A DNA stretch of 64,000 nucleotides from Pseudomonadota bacterium (GTDB lineage Bacteria; Pseudomonadota; Alphaproteobacteria; Acetobacterales; Acetobacteraceae). The notes under the pieces were generated by a model. The model did no database searches. It saw only the letters and a program-made list of their open reading frames with translations, and was not told the DNA's origin. A program made the translations under genes and the position numbers. The stretch is from contig JAJZVV010000001.1 of assembly GCA_021845595.1 (NCBI GenBank), forward strand, positions 62,001 through 126,000, in the 5' to 3' direction. This document shows positions 17,398 to 25,070 of the stretch, piece after piece (positions within the stretch are counted from its first letter, which is position 1; each line of letters starts with the position of its first letter).

Positions 17398-17411
17398 TTG
17401 ATCTAGATCAA
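17398..17411 (-). promoter_or_regulatory. FNR/FixK-type box upstream of pqqC
   Basis: TTGATCTAGATCAA, an exact match to the TTGAT-N4-ATCAA consensus of FNR/FixK/FnrL regulators. It lies between the stop of the GST gene and pqqC, so pqqC is the only target. No good -10 sits at the class II distance. A GATCAT-like hexamer (rc of about 17349-17354) is about 53 nt downstream of the box centre, compatible with a class I site near -62. Confidence 0.7.
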
Positions 17412-17429
17412 TGAACCCGCGGGCCGCGG

Positions 17430-18119
17430 TCAGACGCGGGGCGCGGCCGCCGCGACGCCGCCGAACAGGTCGAGCAGGCGGGCGCGCCATCCGCTGAGCG
17501 GATCCGCCGCGTCGAGCAGCTCGAACCGGCTGATGCAGCGCGCCCATTGCAGCCCGCCAAAGACGATATAGTCGGCGTAGCTCGGTCCTTCGCCACCGAG
17601 CCACTCCTGGGCGCGCAGCACGGTACGGACCGGTGCCATCGCCTGGCCGAAGGTCTCGCGGGTCGTCTCGCGGTCGGCGACGACATCCTCGAGCGGGCGG
17701 CCGAACCGGGACTCGCGGCTGGAGCGGAAATACTCCTGGTCCTGCGGCGCCAGCGCCAGCCAGATGTCGCGGACCACCATGCGCGAGATCAGCGGCATCA
17801 TCACCTGATCCGCCCAGGCGTTGATGAACCGCGCGTGGGCGCGACCGCCGGGCCCCTCGAACAGGCTCGGGCGGTCGGGGTAGCTGTCCTCGAGATACTC
17901 GGCGATGGCCCAGCTGTCCGCGACCGCCTGGTCATCGTCGATCAGCACCGGCACGCGTTCGGAGCCGAACGGGGCGATGACCGATTTCTCGCTGAAGCGC
18001 CAGGGCAGCGTCGTCACCGCGAGATCCTTGTGGGCCAGGGCCATGCGCGTACGCCAGCAATAGGGGCTGAAGCGCAGCGCGTCGTCGGCGGCGGCGAGAT
18101 CGTAGAGCTGAATGGCCAT
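17430..18119 (-). CDS. Glutathione S-transferase, LigE/beta-etherase-like
   Basis: A 229-residue glutathione transferase. The thioredoxin-like N-terminal domain has the active-site stretch RFSPYCWRTRMALAHK, with a catalytic serine of the Ser-type. It continues SERVPVLIDDDQAVADSWAIAEYL and ends SYPDRPSLFEGPGGRAH; an all-helical C-terminal domain follows. The SPYxWRT and RVPVLxDD...DSWAIAEYL blocks recall LigE-type beta-etherases of lignin degraders more than detoxifying GSTs. The ATG at 18119 is chosen because the upstream part of the open frame is not GST-like. It is divergent from the DsbA-like gene. Confidence 0.82.
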   Translation of the reverse strand: MAIQLYDLAAADDALRFSPYCWRTRMALAHKDLAVTTLPWRFSEKSVIAPFGSERVPVLIDDDQAVADSWAIAEYLEDSYPDRPSLFEGPGGRAHARFINAWADQVMMPLISRMVVRDIWLALAPQDQEYFRSSRESRFGRPLEDVVADRETTRETFGQAMAPVRTVLRAQEWLGGEGPSYADYIVFGGLQWARCISRFELLDAADPLSGWRARLLDLFGGVAAAAPRV

Positions 18120-18216
18120 GGCGCCACTGTGCCCGCGGCATGGCCGGCTGTAAACGGCGCGCGCACGGGCTGGAAACAGGGTGCAAACGCCGGGAACCGG
18201 CGCTAGAATCGCATGC

Positions 18217-18903
18217 GTGAACATGCTCGCTCCTTCCCGGGCTCGGCTTTCGGTCGAGGTCGTGCTCGATCTCGTGTGCCCGTGGTGTCGGCTCGGGACC
18301 AGCCGGCTGATGCGGACACTGCAGGCGCGTCCGGATCTCGCCTGCGAGATTTCCTGGCGGGCCTTCCTGCTCAATCCGGACATGCCGCGCGCCGGCGTCG
18401 GCGCCGGGGACTACATGGTGCGCAAATTCGGCAGCGAAGAGCGGGCGCGCCGGCTCTATCATTCGCTCACCGAACTGGGCCGCGCCGAGGGCGTGGCGTT
18501 CCGCTTCGACCGTATCGACCGCACGCCCTCGAGCGTGGATGCGCACCGGCTGGTGCGCTGGGCCGCCGGCTTCGGCCGCGCCGGAGCGCTCGTGGAGGCG
18601 CTGTTCACCGCCTATTTCCGCGACGGCCGTGATATCGGCGACGGCGCCGTGCTGGCCGCGCTGGCCGAGGTCGCCGGGCTGGACGCCGCGGCGGCGCACG
18701 CCTTCCTGCTCGGCGACGCCGGCGTCGATGCGGTGCACGCCGACAATCTGCGCGCCCACCGGCTCGGCATCACCGGCGTGCCCTGTTTCGTCGTCGCCGA
18801 GCGCCACGCCATCGCCGGGGCGCAGGAGCCGGAGGTGATCGAACGCCTGCTCGACGTCGCCGCGGTCGAGGCCACGGAAAACCTTGGCTTCGACGCCGGG
18901 TGA
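18217..18903 (+). CDS. DsbA-family (FrnE/HCCA isomerase-like) oxidoreductase
   Basis: A DsbA-superfamily thioredoxin-fold protein with the redox motif VCPWCRLG near the N-terminus and cis-proline loop GITGVPCFVV near the C-terminus. FrnE-type members have this layout: SWRAFLLNPDMP, then a helical insert with VDAHRLVRWA. They are cytoplasmic and lack a signal peptide. A GTG at 18217 and an ATG at 18223 are adjacent in frame; a TAGAAT-like -10 at 18203-18208 lies just upstream, so the mRNA may be nearly leaderless. Disulfide exchange on an unknown substrate is likely. Confidence 0.83.
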   Translation: MNMLAPSRARLSVEVVLDLVCPWCRLGTSRLMRTLQARPDLACEISWRAFLLNPDMPRAGVGAGDYMVRKFGSEERARRLYHSLTELGRAEGVAFRFDRIDRTPSSVDAHRLVRWAAGFGRAGALVEALFTAYFRDGRDIGDGAVLAALAEVAGLDAAAAHAFLLGDAGVDAVHADNLRAHRLGITGVPCFVVAERHAIAGAQEPEVIERLLDVAAVEATENLGFDAG

Positions 18904-18994
18904 GGCACCGGCGCCGCTGGACGGCTCCGCCCGCCGGGGCGTTGGCGCTGCCATGGCGGCGCGCGCTCGCCTTCCATGGCCTGACGACATCCTG

Positions 18995-19026
18995 ATTGCG
19001 CAATTGTTGCGATAATCGATTTATCG
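18995..19026 (+). promoter_or_regulatory. Two palindromes in the promoter region of the DUF4157 gene
   Basis: A locally AT-rich stretch carries the perfect palindrome ATTGCGCAAT (18995-19004) and the inverted repeat CGATAA-N5-TTATCG (19010-19026). They lie 60-95 nt before the chosen start. No regulator gene is adjacent, and no known consensus fits convincingly. Confidence 0.4.
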
Positions 19027-19088
19027 TGCGATACTGCCCGTCCGCGAACGGTGCGGCCGATCCGCGCCCGATGCAGGGAGTGGCGCCG

Positions 19089-20537
19089 ATGCCCGCTCAC
19101 ATGCCCCGCCGGCCGCTGCACGCCGCGCCGGCCCTCGTCCATCAGGCGCTCCGCGGCGTCGGCCGGGCCCTCGATACCGGGGTGCGGGCGCCGCTGGAGC
19201 GTGGCTTCGGCACCGACTTCGGGCGCGTGCGAATCCATACGGACGCGACCGCCGCCGCCTCGGCGGACGCGGTCGGGGCGCGCGCCTACACGGTGGGGTC
19301 GCACGTCGTCTTCGCAGCCGGCGCCTTCCGGCCCGGGGAGCCGGCGGGGCGGCGCCTGCTCGCCCATGAGCTCGCCCATGTCGTGCAGCAGCGCGGCGCG
19401 GCGATACCGCCGACGTTGACGATCGGCCCGCCCGATGATGGCTACGAGCGCGCCGCCGAGCGCGCGGCCACGGCGGTGACCGAGGGAAGCGACGCCGCAG
19501 CGGCCGGCCCGGCCCCGGCCATGCGGCTCCAGCGCGCCTGCGCCGCCAGTGCCGTCTGCGCCGTCTGTGCCGCGGAGGAGCGCGACGCTGCCGGGAGTTC
19601 GGCTGCCGCCGACGATGAGCGGATGGATGCCGATGTCGGTGGCGCGGTGCCGTGGCCCGGCGTACCGCGCCTCGGCGCCGCCGGCATGCGGCTGCAGCGC
19701 GATCTTGCCACCGTGCCGCCGAACCCGGCCGCCCCGCCGCCGGTGCTGGACGCGGCGCAGATCGCCGCCGCCAACGCCTACAACGCCTTCCGCTTCAAGG
19801 ATCCGTACACGATCAGCTTCGTCCGCGACGTGCTGGGGATTCCCCAATATCCGGCGGTCGCCGACGCCGATCTGGCAAACGCCGTGGCCGCCTGGCAGGC
19901 GCAGTTCAACCTGACGCCGGACGGACAGGTGGGACCGCGAACGACGCGGACCCTGCTGGCCGAACTGCGCGCCGAGCACCAGGACGCGCTGGCGCGGCTG
20001 CTGCGCACCGACAATTTCGTCACCACCGCCGACGCGGCGGCACCGAATCGCACCAACTGCGGCCAGTTCGCCTGGGACGTGAACTTCGCCACCACGCTCA
20101 GGGGCGGCTGGCTGATCCAGGAAGTGCTCAGCACCCGAACGGTCACGGATTGCACCACCGGCGCCGACGCGACGCCGGCGCTGACCCCGCGCTACTGGGA
20201 AGCCTGGTGGGTGGATGATGCCGGCGGCGTGTGGATCCCGACCACGACCGCGACCCCGCCCGGCACCGCAGCGCCGGCGACCGCCGACGACCTCTGGAAC
20301 CGGCGCAATTTTCCCGGCACGCACGGCCAATGGACGGTGACGGGCCGGGCCTTCACCACGCTCACCCTGCCCCGCGGCTTTGCCGTCCGCGGCGTGCCGG
20401 AGGCGCTGGATCTGCCGGCAACGGTGGGGCCGGTCAACCCGGACGCGCTCGGCCTGGTCGAAGGCGGCCGGCGGGTCGGCGGGCGCTGGGATTGCTGCGA
20501 CGCGGACCCGGCAAACTGGTTCCATCGCCCGGCCTGA
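19089..20537 (+). CDS. DUF4157 (eCIS-core) putative metallopeptidase with PG-binding-like segment
   Basis: A 482-residue protein. Residues 35-105 are a DUF4157/eCIS-core domain: GFGTDFGRVRIHTD, ARAYTVGSHVVFAAGAF, then LLAHELAHVVQQRG with the zinc motif H93-E-L-A-H97. Residues 235-293 resemble a peptidoglycan-binding domain (AAWQAQFNLTPDGQVGPRTTRTLL). A C-terminal domain rich in Trp follows (GGWLIQEVL, YWEAWWVDD, GQWTVTGRAF). Two identical MRLQR stretches (from residues 145 and 200) flank a Cys/Ala-rich linker and could be processing sites. There is no signal peptide. The start is ATG 19089 behind AGGGAG; ATG 19071 is possible. DUF4157 proteins are often cargo of extracellular contractile injection systems, but no eCIS genes are in the window. 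Confidence 0.75.
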   Translation: MPAHMPRRPLHAAPALVHQALRGVGRALDTGVRAPLERGFGTDFGRVRIHTDATAAASADAVGARAYTVGSHVVFAAGAFRPGEPAGRRLLAHELAHVVQQRGAAIPPTLTIGPPDDGYERAAERAATAVTEGSDAAAAGPAPAMRLQRACAASAVCAVCAAEERDAAGSSAAADDERMDADVGGAVPWPGVPRLGAAGMRLQRDLATVPPNPAAPPPVLDAAQIAAANAYNAFRFKDPYTISFVRDVLGIPQYPAVADADLANAVAAWQAQFNLTPDGQVGPRTTRTLLAELRAEHQDALARLLRTDNFVTTADAAAPNRTNCGQFAWDVNFATTLRGGWLIQEVLSTRTVTDCTTGADATPALTPRYWEAWWVDDAGGVWIPTTTATPPGTAAPATADDLWNRRNFPGTHGQWTVTGRAFTTLTLPRGFAVRGVPEALDLPATVGPVNPDALGLVEGGRRVGGRWDCCDADPANWFHRPA

Positions 20538-20618
20538 GGCGCTCGGCACAGGGCCGTTGCCGGCGGCGGCGCACCGGCCTAAACCCGCCTCGCCAAAGGT
20601 CGCGGAGGGGGTTTGGGC

Positions 20619-22142
20619 ATGGCCGGGACGGTGATGGACATTCTGTTGGCGCATGACGGCGCGCTGCCCGCGATCGGGGCGCCGGGGCGCGCGTGGCTCG
20701 ACCGCGCCGGGCTGCTCGCCCTGGCGCAGGAGACGATCGCGGCGCTCAACGCCGCCGGCATCGGCGCCGGCGACCGGGTCGCCTTCGTCCTCCCCAACGG
20801 GCCGGACTGCGCCAGCCTGTTCCTCTGCCTCGCCGCCGGGGTGACCGCGGCGCCGCTCAATCCCGCCTATCGCGCCGAGGAGTTCGAGTTCTATCTGGGC
20901 GACCTCAAGCCCAAGGCGGTCATCCTGGAAGCCGGGGCGGAGACGCCGGCGCGCGCGGTGGCCGCCCGGCTCGGTATCCACGTCATCTCCCTGACGCCCG
21001 GCCACGATGGCCCCGCCGGCCGCTTCCGCCTCGACACGGCGGCCCTCCCCGCCGCGGCGCCCGCCCGCCCCGGTCCGGCCGCCGCCGAGGACGTCGCCCT
21101 CGTGCTGCACACCTCCGGCACCACCGCGCGGCCGAAGATCGTGCCGCTGAGCAATGCCAACCTCGCCGCCTCGGCGCGGCACATCGGCGCCGCGCTGGCC
21201 CTGAGCCCCGCCGACCGCTGCCTCAACATCATGCCGCTGTTCCACATCCACGGCCTGATCGCGGCCGTGCTGTCCTCGATCGCCGCCGGCGCCTCGGTGA
21301 GCTGCACGCCGGGGTTCAACGCCTTCAAATTCCTGGAATGGCTCGGCGAGGTGAAGCCGAGCTGGTACACCGCCGTGCCGACCATGCACCAGGCGATCCT
21401 GATGCGCGCGCGCAACCACCGCGAGGCGGCGCGCGCCGCGGGGCTGCGGCTGATCCGCTCGTCCTCCGCCTCCCTGCCGCCGCAGGTGATGGCGGAGCTG
21501 GAGGACGTGTTCGGCGCGCCGGTCATCGAATCCTACGGCATGACCGAGGCGGCGCACCAGATGGCCTCCAACCCGCTGCCGCCGCGCGCCCGCAAGCCGG
21601 GCTCGGTCGGCATCGCGGCCGGGCCGGAGGTCGGCATCATGGACGAGGCCGGCGCGCTGCTGCCGCGCGGGGAGATCGGCGAAGTGGTGATCCGCGGCCC
21701 CAACGTCACCCGCGGCTACGACAACAACCCGGAAGCCAACGCCAAGGCCTTCACCAACGGATGGTTCCGCACCGGCGACCAGGGCATGCTCGATGCCGAA
21801 GCCTATCTCACGCTCACCGGACGGCTCAAGGAACTGATCAACCGCGGCGGCGAGAAGGTCAGCCCGCTCGAGGTCGATACCGTGCTGATGGACCACCCCG
21901 CCGTGGCGCAGGTCGTCAGCTTCGCCCTGCCGCATGCCACGCTCGGCGAGGAAGTCGCGGCGGCGGTCGTGCTGCGCGAGGGCATGACATGCACCGAGCA
22001 GGCGCTGCGCGACTTCGCCGCCCAGCGCCTCGCCGCCTTCAAGGTGCCGCGCAAGGTGGTGTTCGTGAAGGAAATTCCGAAGGGTGCCACGGGCAAGCTG
22101 CAGCGCATCGGGCTCGCCGCGACGCTCGGGCTGGTGGCCTGA
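20619..22142 (+). CDS. AMP-dependent acyl-CoA synthetase
   Basis: A 507-residue adenylate-forming ligase. The P-loop is LVLHTSGTTARPKIVPLS, the A5 motif ESYGMTEAAHQM, the hinge YLTLTGRLKELINRGGEKVSP, and the C-terminal catalytic lysine lies in PKGATGKLQRIGL. It makes acyl-AMP and then acyl-CoA from a carboxylic acid. The overall length and the MPLFHIHGL / ESYGMTEAAHQMASNPLPP blocks resemble oxalyl-CoA synthetase-like members more than long-chain FadD. The start is ATG 20619 behind GGAGGGGG. The ketopantoate-reductase-like gene begins 2 nt after the stop. Confidence 0.9.
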   Translation: MAGTVMDILLAHDGALPAIGAPGRAWLDRAGLLALAQETIAALNAAGIGAGDRVAFVLPNGPDCASLFLCLAAGVTAAPLNPAYRAEEFEFYLGDLKPKAVILEAGAETPARAVAARLGIHVISLTPGHDGPAGRFRLDTAALPAAAPARPGPAAAEDVALVLHTSGTTARPKIVPLSNANLAASARHIGAALALSPADRCLNIMPLFHIHGLIAAVLSSIAAGASVSCTPGFNAFKFLEWLGEVKPSWYTAVPTMHQAILMRARNHREAARAAGLRLIRSSSASLPPQVMAELEDVFGAPVIESYGMTEAAHQMASNPLPPRARKPGSVGIAAGPEVGIMDEAGALLPRGEIGEVVIRGPNVTRGYDNNPEANAKAFTNGWFRTGDQGMLDAEAYLTLTGRLKELINRGGEKVSPLEVDTVLMDHPAVAQVVSFALPHATLGEEVAAAVVLREGMTCTEQALRDFAAQRLAAFKVPRKVVFVKEIPKGATGKLQRIGLAATLGLVA

Positions 22143-22144
22143 GC

Positions 22145-23119
22145 GTGCCCAGCCTCTGCGTCTTCGGCGCCGGCGCCATCGGCGGGCTGCTCGCCGCCCG
22201 GCTGGAAGCGGCGGGCACGCCCGTCGCCATCGTCGTGCGCGGCGCCCACCGCGCCGCGATCGAGACCAGCGGGCTGACGCTGCTGAGCGGCGAGGAACGC
22301 CTCGTCACCCATCCCCGCGTCGTCGCCGACCCGGCCGCGCTGGGGCCGCAGGATTTTGTCTTCCTCACGCTCAAAGCGCATTCGATCGCGCCCGCCCTGC
22401 CCGCGCTGGCGCCGCTGATCGGGCCGGGCACCACCATCGTCGCCGGCGTGAACGGCATTCCGTGGTGGTACTGCGCCGGGCTGTCGGCGCCGTTCACCGA
22501 CCGGATCGTCCGCGCCGTCGATCCGGAGGGCGCGCTGTGGCACGCGCTGCCGCCGGCGCAGACGCTCGGCTGCATCGTCTATCCCGCCGCCGAGATCGAG
22601 GCGCCGGGCGTGATCCGCCACGTCTATGGCGACCGGTTCAGCCTCGGCGAGCCGGACGGCAGCCGCAGCGCGCGCGCCGGCACGCTTTCGGCGCTGCTGA
22701 TCGCCGCCGGCCTGAAGGCGCCGGTGCGGCCCAGAATCCGCGACGAACTCTGGGTCAAGCTCTGGGGCAACATGGCCTTCAACCCGGTGAGCGCGCTGAC
22801 CACCGCAACCCTGGACGTCATCATCGCCGACGCCGACACAAGGCCGCTGGTGCGCGCGATGATGCTGGAGGGCCAGGCGGTGGCCGAACGGCTCGGCATC
22901 CGCTTCGCCATCGACGTGGATGCCCGCATCGCCGGCGCCGCCGAGGTCGGCCAGCACCGGACCTCGATGCTGCAGGACCTGGAGCAGGGCCGGCCGCTGG
23001 AGATCGAGGCGCTGCTCGGCGCCGTGGTGGAGATGGCCGAGTGGGTCGAGGTGCCGACTCCGCTCTGCCGGGCCGTTCTCGGGCTCGTGCGCCAGCGCGT
23101 GCGGATGCGCCACACCTGA
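22145..23119 (+). CDS. Ketopantoate reductase family protein (PanE/ApbA)
   Basis: A 324-residue NADPH-dependent 2-dehydropantoate 2-reductase-fold protein. The Rossmann loop is CVFGAGAIGGLLAARLEAAG, followed by VFLTLKAHSIAPALPAL and VAGVNGIPWWY. The catalytic lysine segment is DELWVKLWGNMAFNPVSALT. The start is a GTG at 22145, 2 nt after the synthetase stop, so the pair is translationally coupled. Members with VNGIPWWY are often not true PanE but act in catabolic operons on other 2-oxo acids. The synthetase partner supports that reading. Confidence 0.83.
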   Translation: MPSLCVFGAGAIGGLLAARLEAAGTPVAIVVRGAHRAAIETSGLTLLSGEERLVTHPRVVADPAALGPQDFVFLTLKAHSIAPALPALAPLIGPGTTIVAGVNGIPWWYCAGLSAPFTDRIVRAVDPEGALWHALPPAQTLGCIVYPAAEIEAPGVIRHVYGDRFSLGEPDGSRSARAGTLSALLIAAGLKAPVRPRIRDELWVKLWGNMAFNPVSALTTATLDVIIADADTRPLVRAMMLEGQAVAERLGIRFAIDVDARIAGAAEVGQHRTSMLQDLEQGRPLEIEALLGAVVEMAEWVEVPTPLCRAVLGLVRQRVRMRHT

Positions 23120-23147
23120 GACAGAGGCGCTGCTGCGAGACGGGCCC

Positions 23148-23170
23148 GGCATGTTGCATTGCAGCATGCC
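23148..23170 (+). promoter_or_regulatory. PhaR-type operator upstream of PHB-depolymerase-family esterase
   Basis: A 23-bp palindrome with one mismatch, core TGTTGCA-T-TGCAGCA (23152-23166). It contains TTGC-ATT-GCAG, one base from the published PhaR motif CTGC-N3-GCAG. It overlaps a plausible -35 (TTGCAT) with a CATATC -10 about 15 nt downstream, a good place for repression. phaR itself is at 15.8-16.5 kb. Confidence 0.72.
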
Positions 23171-23213
23171 GACCCCATATCCTCCGCTCATGATCGACGG
23201 AGATGGCCGAGCC

Positions 23214-24188
23214 ATGCGTCTCGCTTCGCTTCCAAGCGTCGGTCGGCACCAGGTCGAACGGGCGCTGCGCCAACTCTCCTCATTGCTGGAGATACCGCAA
23301 TCGGCCGCGCTGCACCCCGCCGCGCCGCCGGAACTGGTCGAGATCGCCGATTTCGGCGCCAATCCCGGGCGGCTGGGTATGTATGGCTGCGCCGCCCCGG
23401 GGCTCGCGCCCGGCCGGCCGCTGGTCGTGCTGCTGCATGGCTGCGGCCAGACCGCCGCCGGGTTCGCCTTCGGCTCCGGCTGGCTCGACGCGGCAGCCAG
23501 GCTCGGCATTGCCATCGTCGCCGCGGAACAGCGCCGCGCCAACCATCATGGCGGCTGCTTCCACTGGTTCCGCTCCACCGATACCGCGCGCGGGCGCGGC
23601 GAGGCGGCGTCGATCCGCGCCATGGTCGAGACCGCGGTCGGCACCTACGGGTCCGATCCGGCGCGAATCTTCGTTCTTGGCCTGTCCGCCGGCGGGGCGA
23701 TGGCCGCAGCGATGCTCGCCGCCTACCCGGAAATCTTCGCCGGCGGCGCGGTGATCGCCGGGCTGCCGGCCGGGGCCGCGCACAGTTTCGCCCACGGCGT
23801 CGCCCGCATGACCGACGCCGGCCGCCCGCCCGCGGCGGGGTGGGACGGGGCGGTCCGGGCTGCGGCGCCGGAGGGCCACGCCGGGCCCTGGCCGCGACTG
23901 TCGATCTGGCACGGCGCCGCGGACAGCACCGTCGATCCCGCCAATGCGGAGAATCTGGTGCAGCAATGGACCGGCCTGCACGGGCTCGATCTCGGGACCG
24001 CTCGCATCGACCGGGGTGGCATGCGCCGGTCCTGGGGCCATCCCGATCGCCCGGCGGTGGAAGCCTGGATCATGCCCGGCATGGGACACGGACTGCCCGT
24101 CGCCTCCGCCCGCGCCGATGGCTTCTTCCTCGAAGCCGACATCGACGCCACGGCCGAGATCGCCCGCTTCTGGAAGCTGGCCGATTGA
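23214..24188 (+). CDS. PHB depolymerase family esterase
   Basis: A 324-residue alpha/beta-hydrolase of the PHB-depolymerase/LpqC type. The oxyanion region is VVLLHGCGQTAAGFAFGSGW, the nucleophile elbow LGLSAGGAMAAAMLAAYP, the aspartate region SIWHGAADSTVDPANA and the histidine PGMGHGLPV. There is no signal peptide, so it should act inside the cell, on PHB or a short polyester. Four in-frame ATGs exist (23151, 23166, 23190, 23214). The first two lie inside the PhaR-type operator and ahead of the likely transcription start, so 23214, preceded by GGAGATGG, is preferred. Confidence 0.87.
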   Translation: MRLASLPSVGRHQVERALRQLSSLLEIPQSAALHPAAPPELVEIADFGANPGRLGMYGCAAPGLAPGRPLVVLLHGCGQTAAGFAFGSGWLDAAARLGIAIVAAEQRRANHHGGCFHWFRSTDTARGRGEAASIRAMVETAVGTYGSDPARIFVLGLSAGGAMAAAMLAAYPEIFAGGAVIAGLPAGAAHSFAHGVARMTDAGRPPAAGWDGAVRAAAPEGHAGPWPRLSIWHGAADSTVDPANAENLVQQWTGLHGLDLGTARIDRGGMRRSWGHPDRPAVEAWIMPGMGHGLPVASARADGFFLEADIDATAEIARFWKLAD

Positions 24189-24199
24189 CCCGGTCCGGT

Positions 24200-25054
24200 T
24201 CAGCAGGGTTCGGCCGCAAACCGGCGTGACGGCGCGAGGAACTCCGCCTGCGCGGCGATCAGCGCCAGTTCCCGCGCGCCTGCCGCCGCCGTCGCCGCGA
24301 TCAGGCCGAACAGGCTGGAGCCGGCTTCCTCCAGCGCCGCGCACGCATCGCCGGTGCGCAGATAGTGGAAGAGGAACAGCGCCGAGAGCAGATCGCCCGC
24401 ACCGTTCGGCGTGATCGGCAGGCGCGGCGTGCGCAGCAGGAAGCGGCCGGCAGGGGCGAGCAGCAGCATGGCGATGCCGTCGCCGCCCGGCGCGTCCAGG
24501 CTGCTCACCAGCACGATGCGCGGACCCGCCGCGCGCATGCGCTGGCGCAGCGCCGCCCCGGCTTCGATGGTCTCGGCCAGAGAACCGCATTGCCGCTCCG
24601 CGAGCAGCCCGAGTTCGAACCGGTTCGGCGTCAGCAGGTCCGCCTGTGGCACGGCGCGGGCGGCGAAGAACGCGGGCAGGCCGGGCCGGACATAGACGCC
24701 CGGCCCCTCATCGCCGATCACCGGATCGCAGCAATAGAGCGCGGCCGGGTTGGCGCGGCGCACCCGGACCAGCGCGGCGAGCAGCGGCGCGCCGGTCTCC
24801 GCCTCGCCGAGATAGCCGGAGAGCACGCCGTCGACCGCATCGAGGAAGCCGCGCGCCGCGAGCCCGTCCAACACGGATGCGATGTGCGCCGCCGGCAGCG
24901 CCGCACCGCCGAAGCCGCCATGGCCCGGGTGGTTGGAGAACTGCACCGTGTGCACCCCCAGCACCTCGGCGCCGAGACGTTGCAGCGGAAATAGCGCCGC
25001 GGCATTGCCGACATGGCCGAAAGCCACCCACGACTGGACGGAGACGATCCTCAC
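24200..25054 (-). CDS. pdxY: Pyridoxal kinase (PdxK/PdxY family)
   Basis: A 284-residue ribokinase-fold kinase that phosphorylates pyridoxal (vitamin B6 salvage). Motifs: VSVQSWVAFGHVGNAAALFPL at the N-terminus, GEAETGAPLL, CDPVIGDEGPGVYV, LLTPNRFELGLL, and the anion-hole/catalytic PITPNGAGDLLSALFL with the catalytic Asp. The start is the GTG at about 25054, just before the first beta-strand; residues upstream of it are not family-like. It is the last gene of the minus-strand run after the SDR (16 nt apart) and is convergent with the esterase. It may be co-transcribed with the BVMO cassette by position only. Confidence 0.9.
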   Translation of the reverse strand: MRIVSVQSWVAFGHVGNAAALFPLQRLGAEVLGVHTVQFSNHPGHGGFGGAALPAAHIASVLDGLAARGFLDAVDGVLSGYLGEAETGAPLLAALVRVRRANPAALYCCDPVIGDEGPGVYVRPGLPAFFAARAVPQADLLTPNRFELGLLAERQCGSLAETIEAGAALRQRMRAAGPRIVLVSSLDAPGGDGIAMLLLAPAGRFLLRTPRLPITPNGAGDLLSALFLFHYLRTGDACAALEEAGSSLFGLIAATAAAGARELALIAAQAEFLAPSRRFAAEPC

Positions 25055-25070
25055 TGGACGGGATCGGCCC

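Noticed and set aside
18995-19015. FNR box upstream of the DUF4157 gene
   Set aside because: TTGCGCAATTGTTGCG lacks the TTGAT-N4-ATCAA pattern.
18612-21935. 1107-codon open frame on the minus strand
   Set aside because: Antisense to the DsbA-like, DUF4157 and synthetase genes; typical shadow frame of high-GC DNA.
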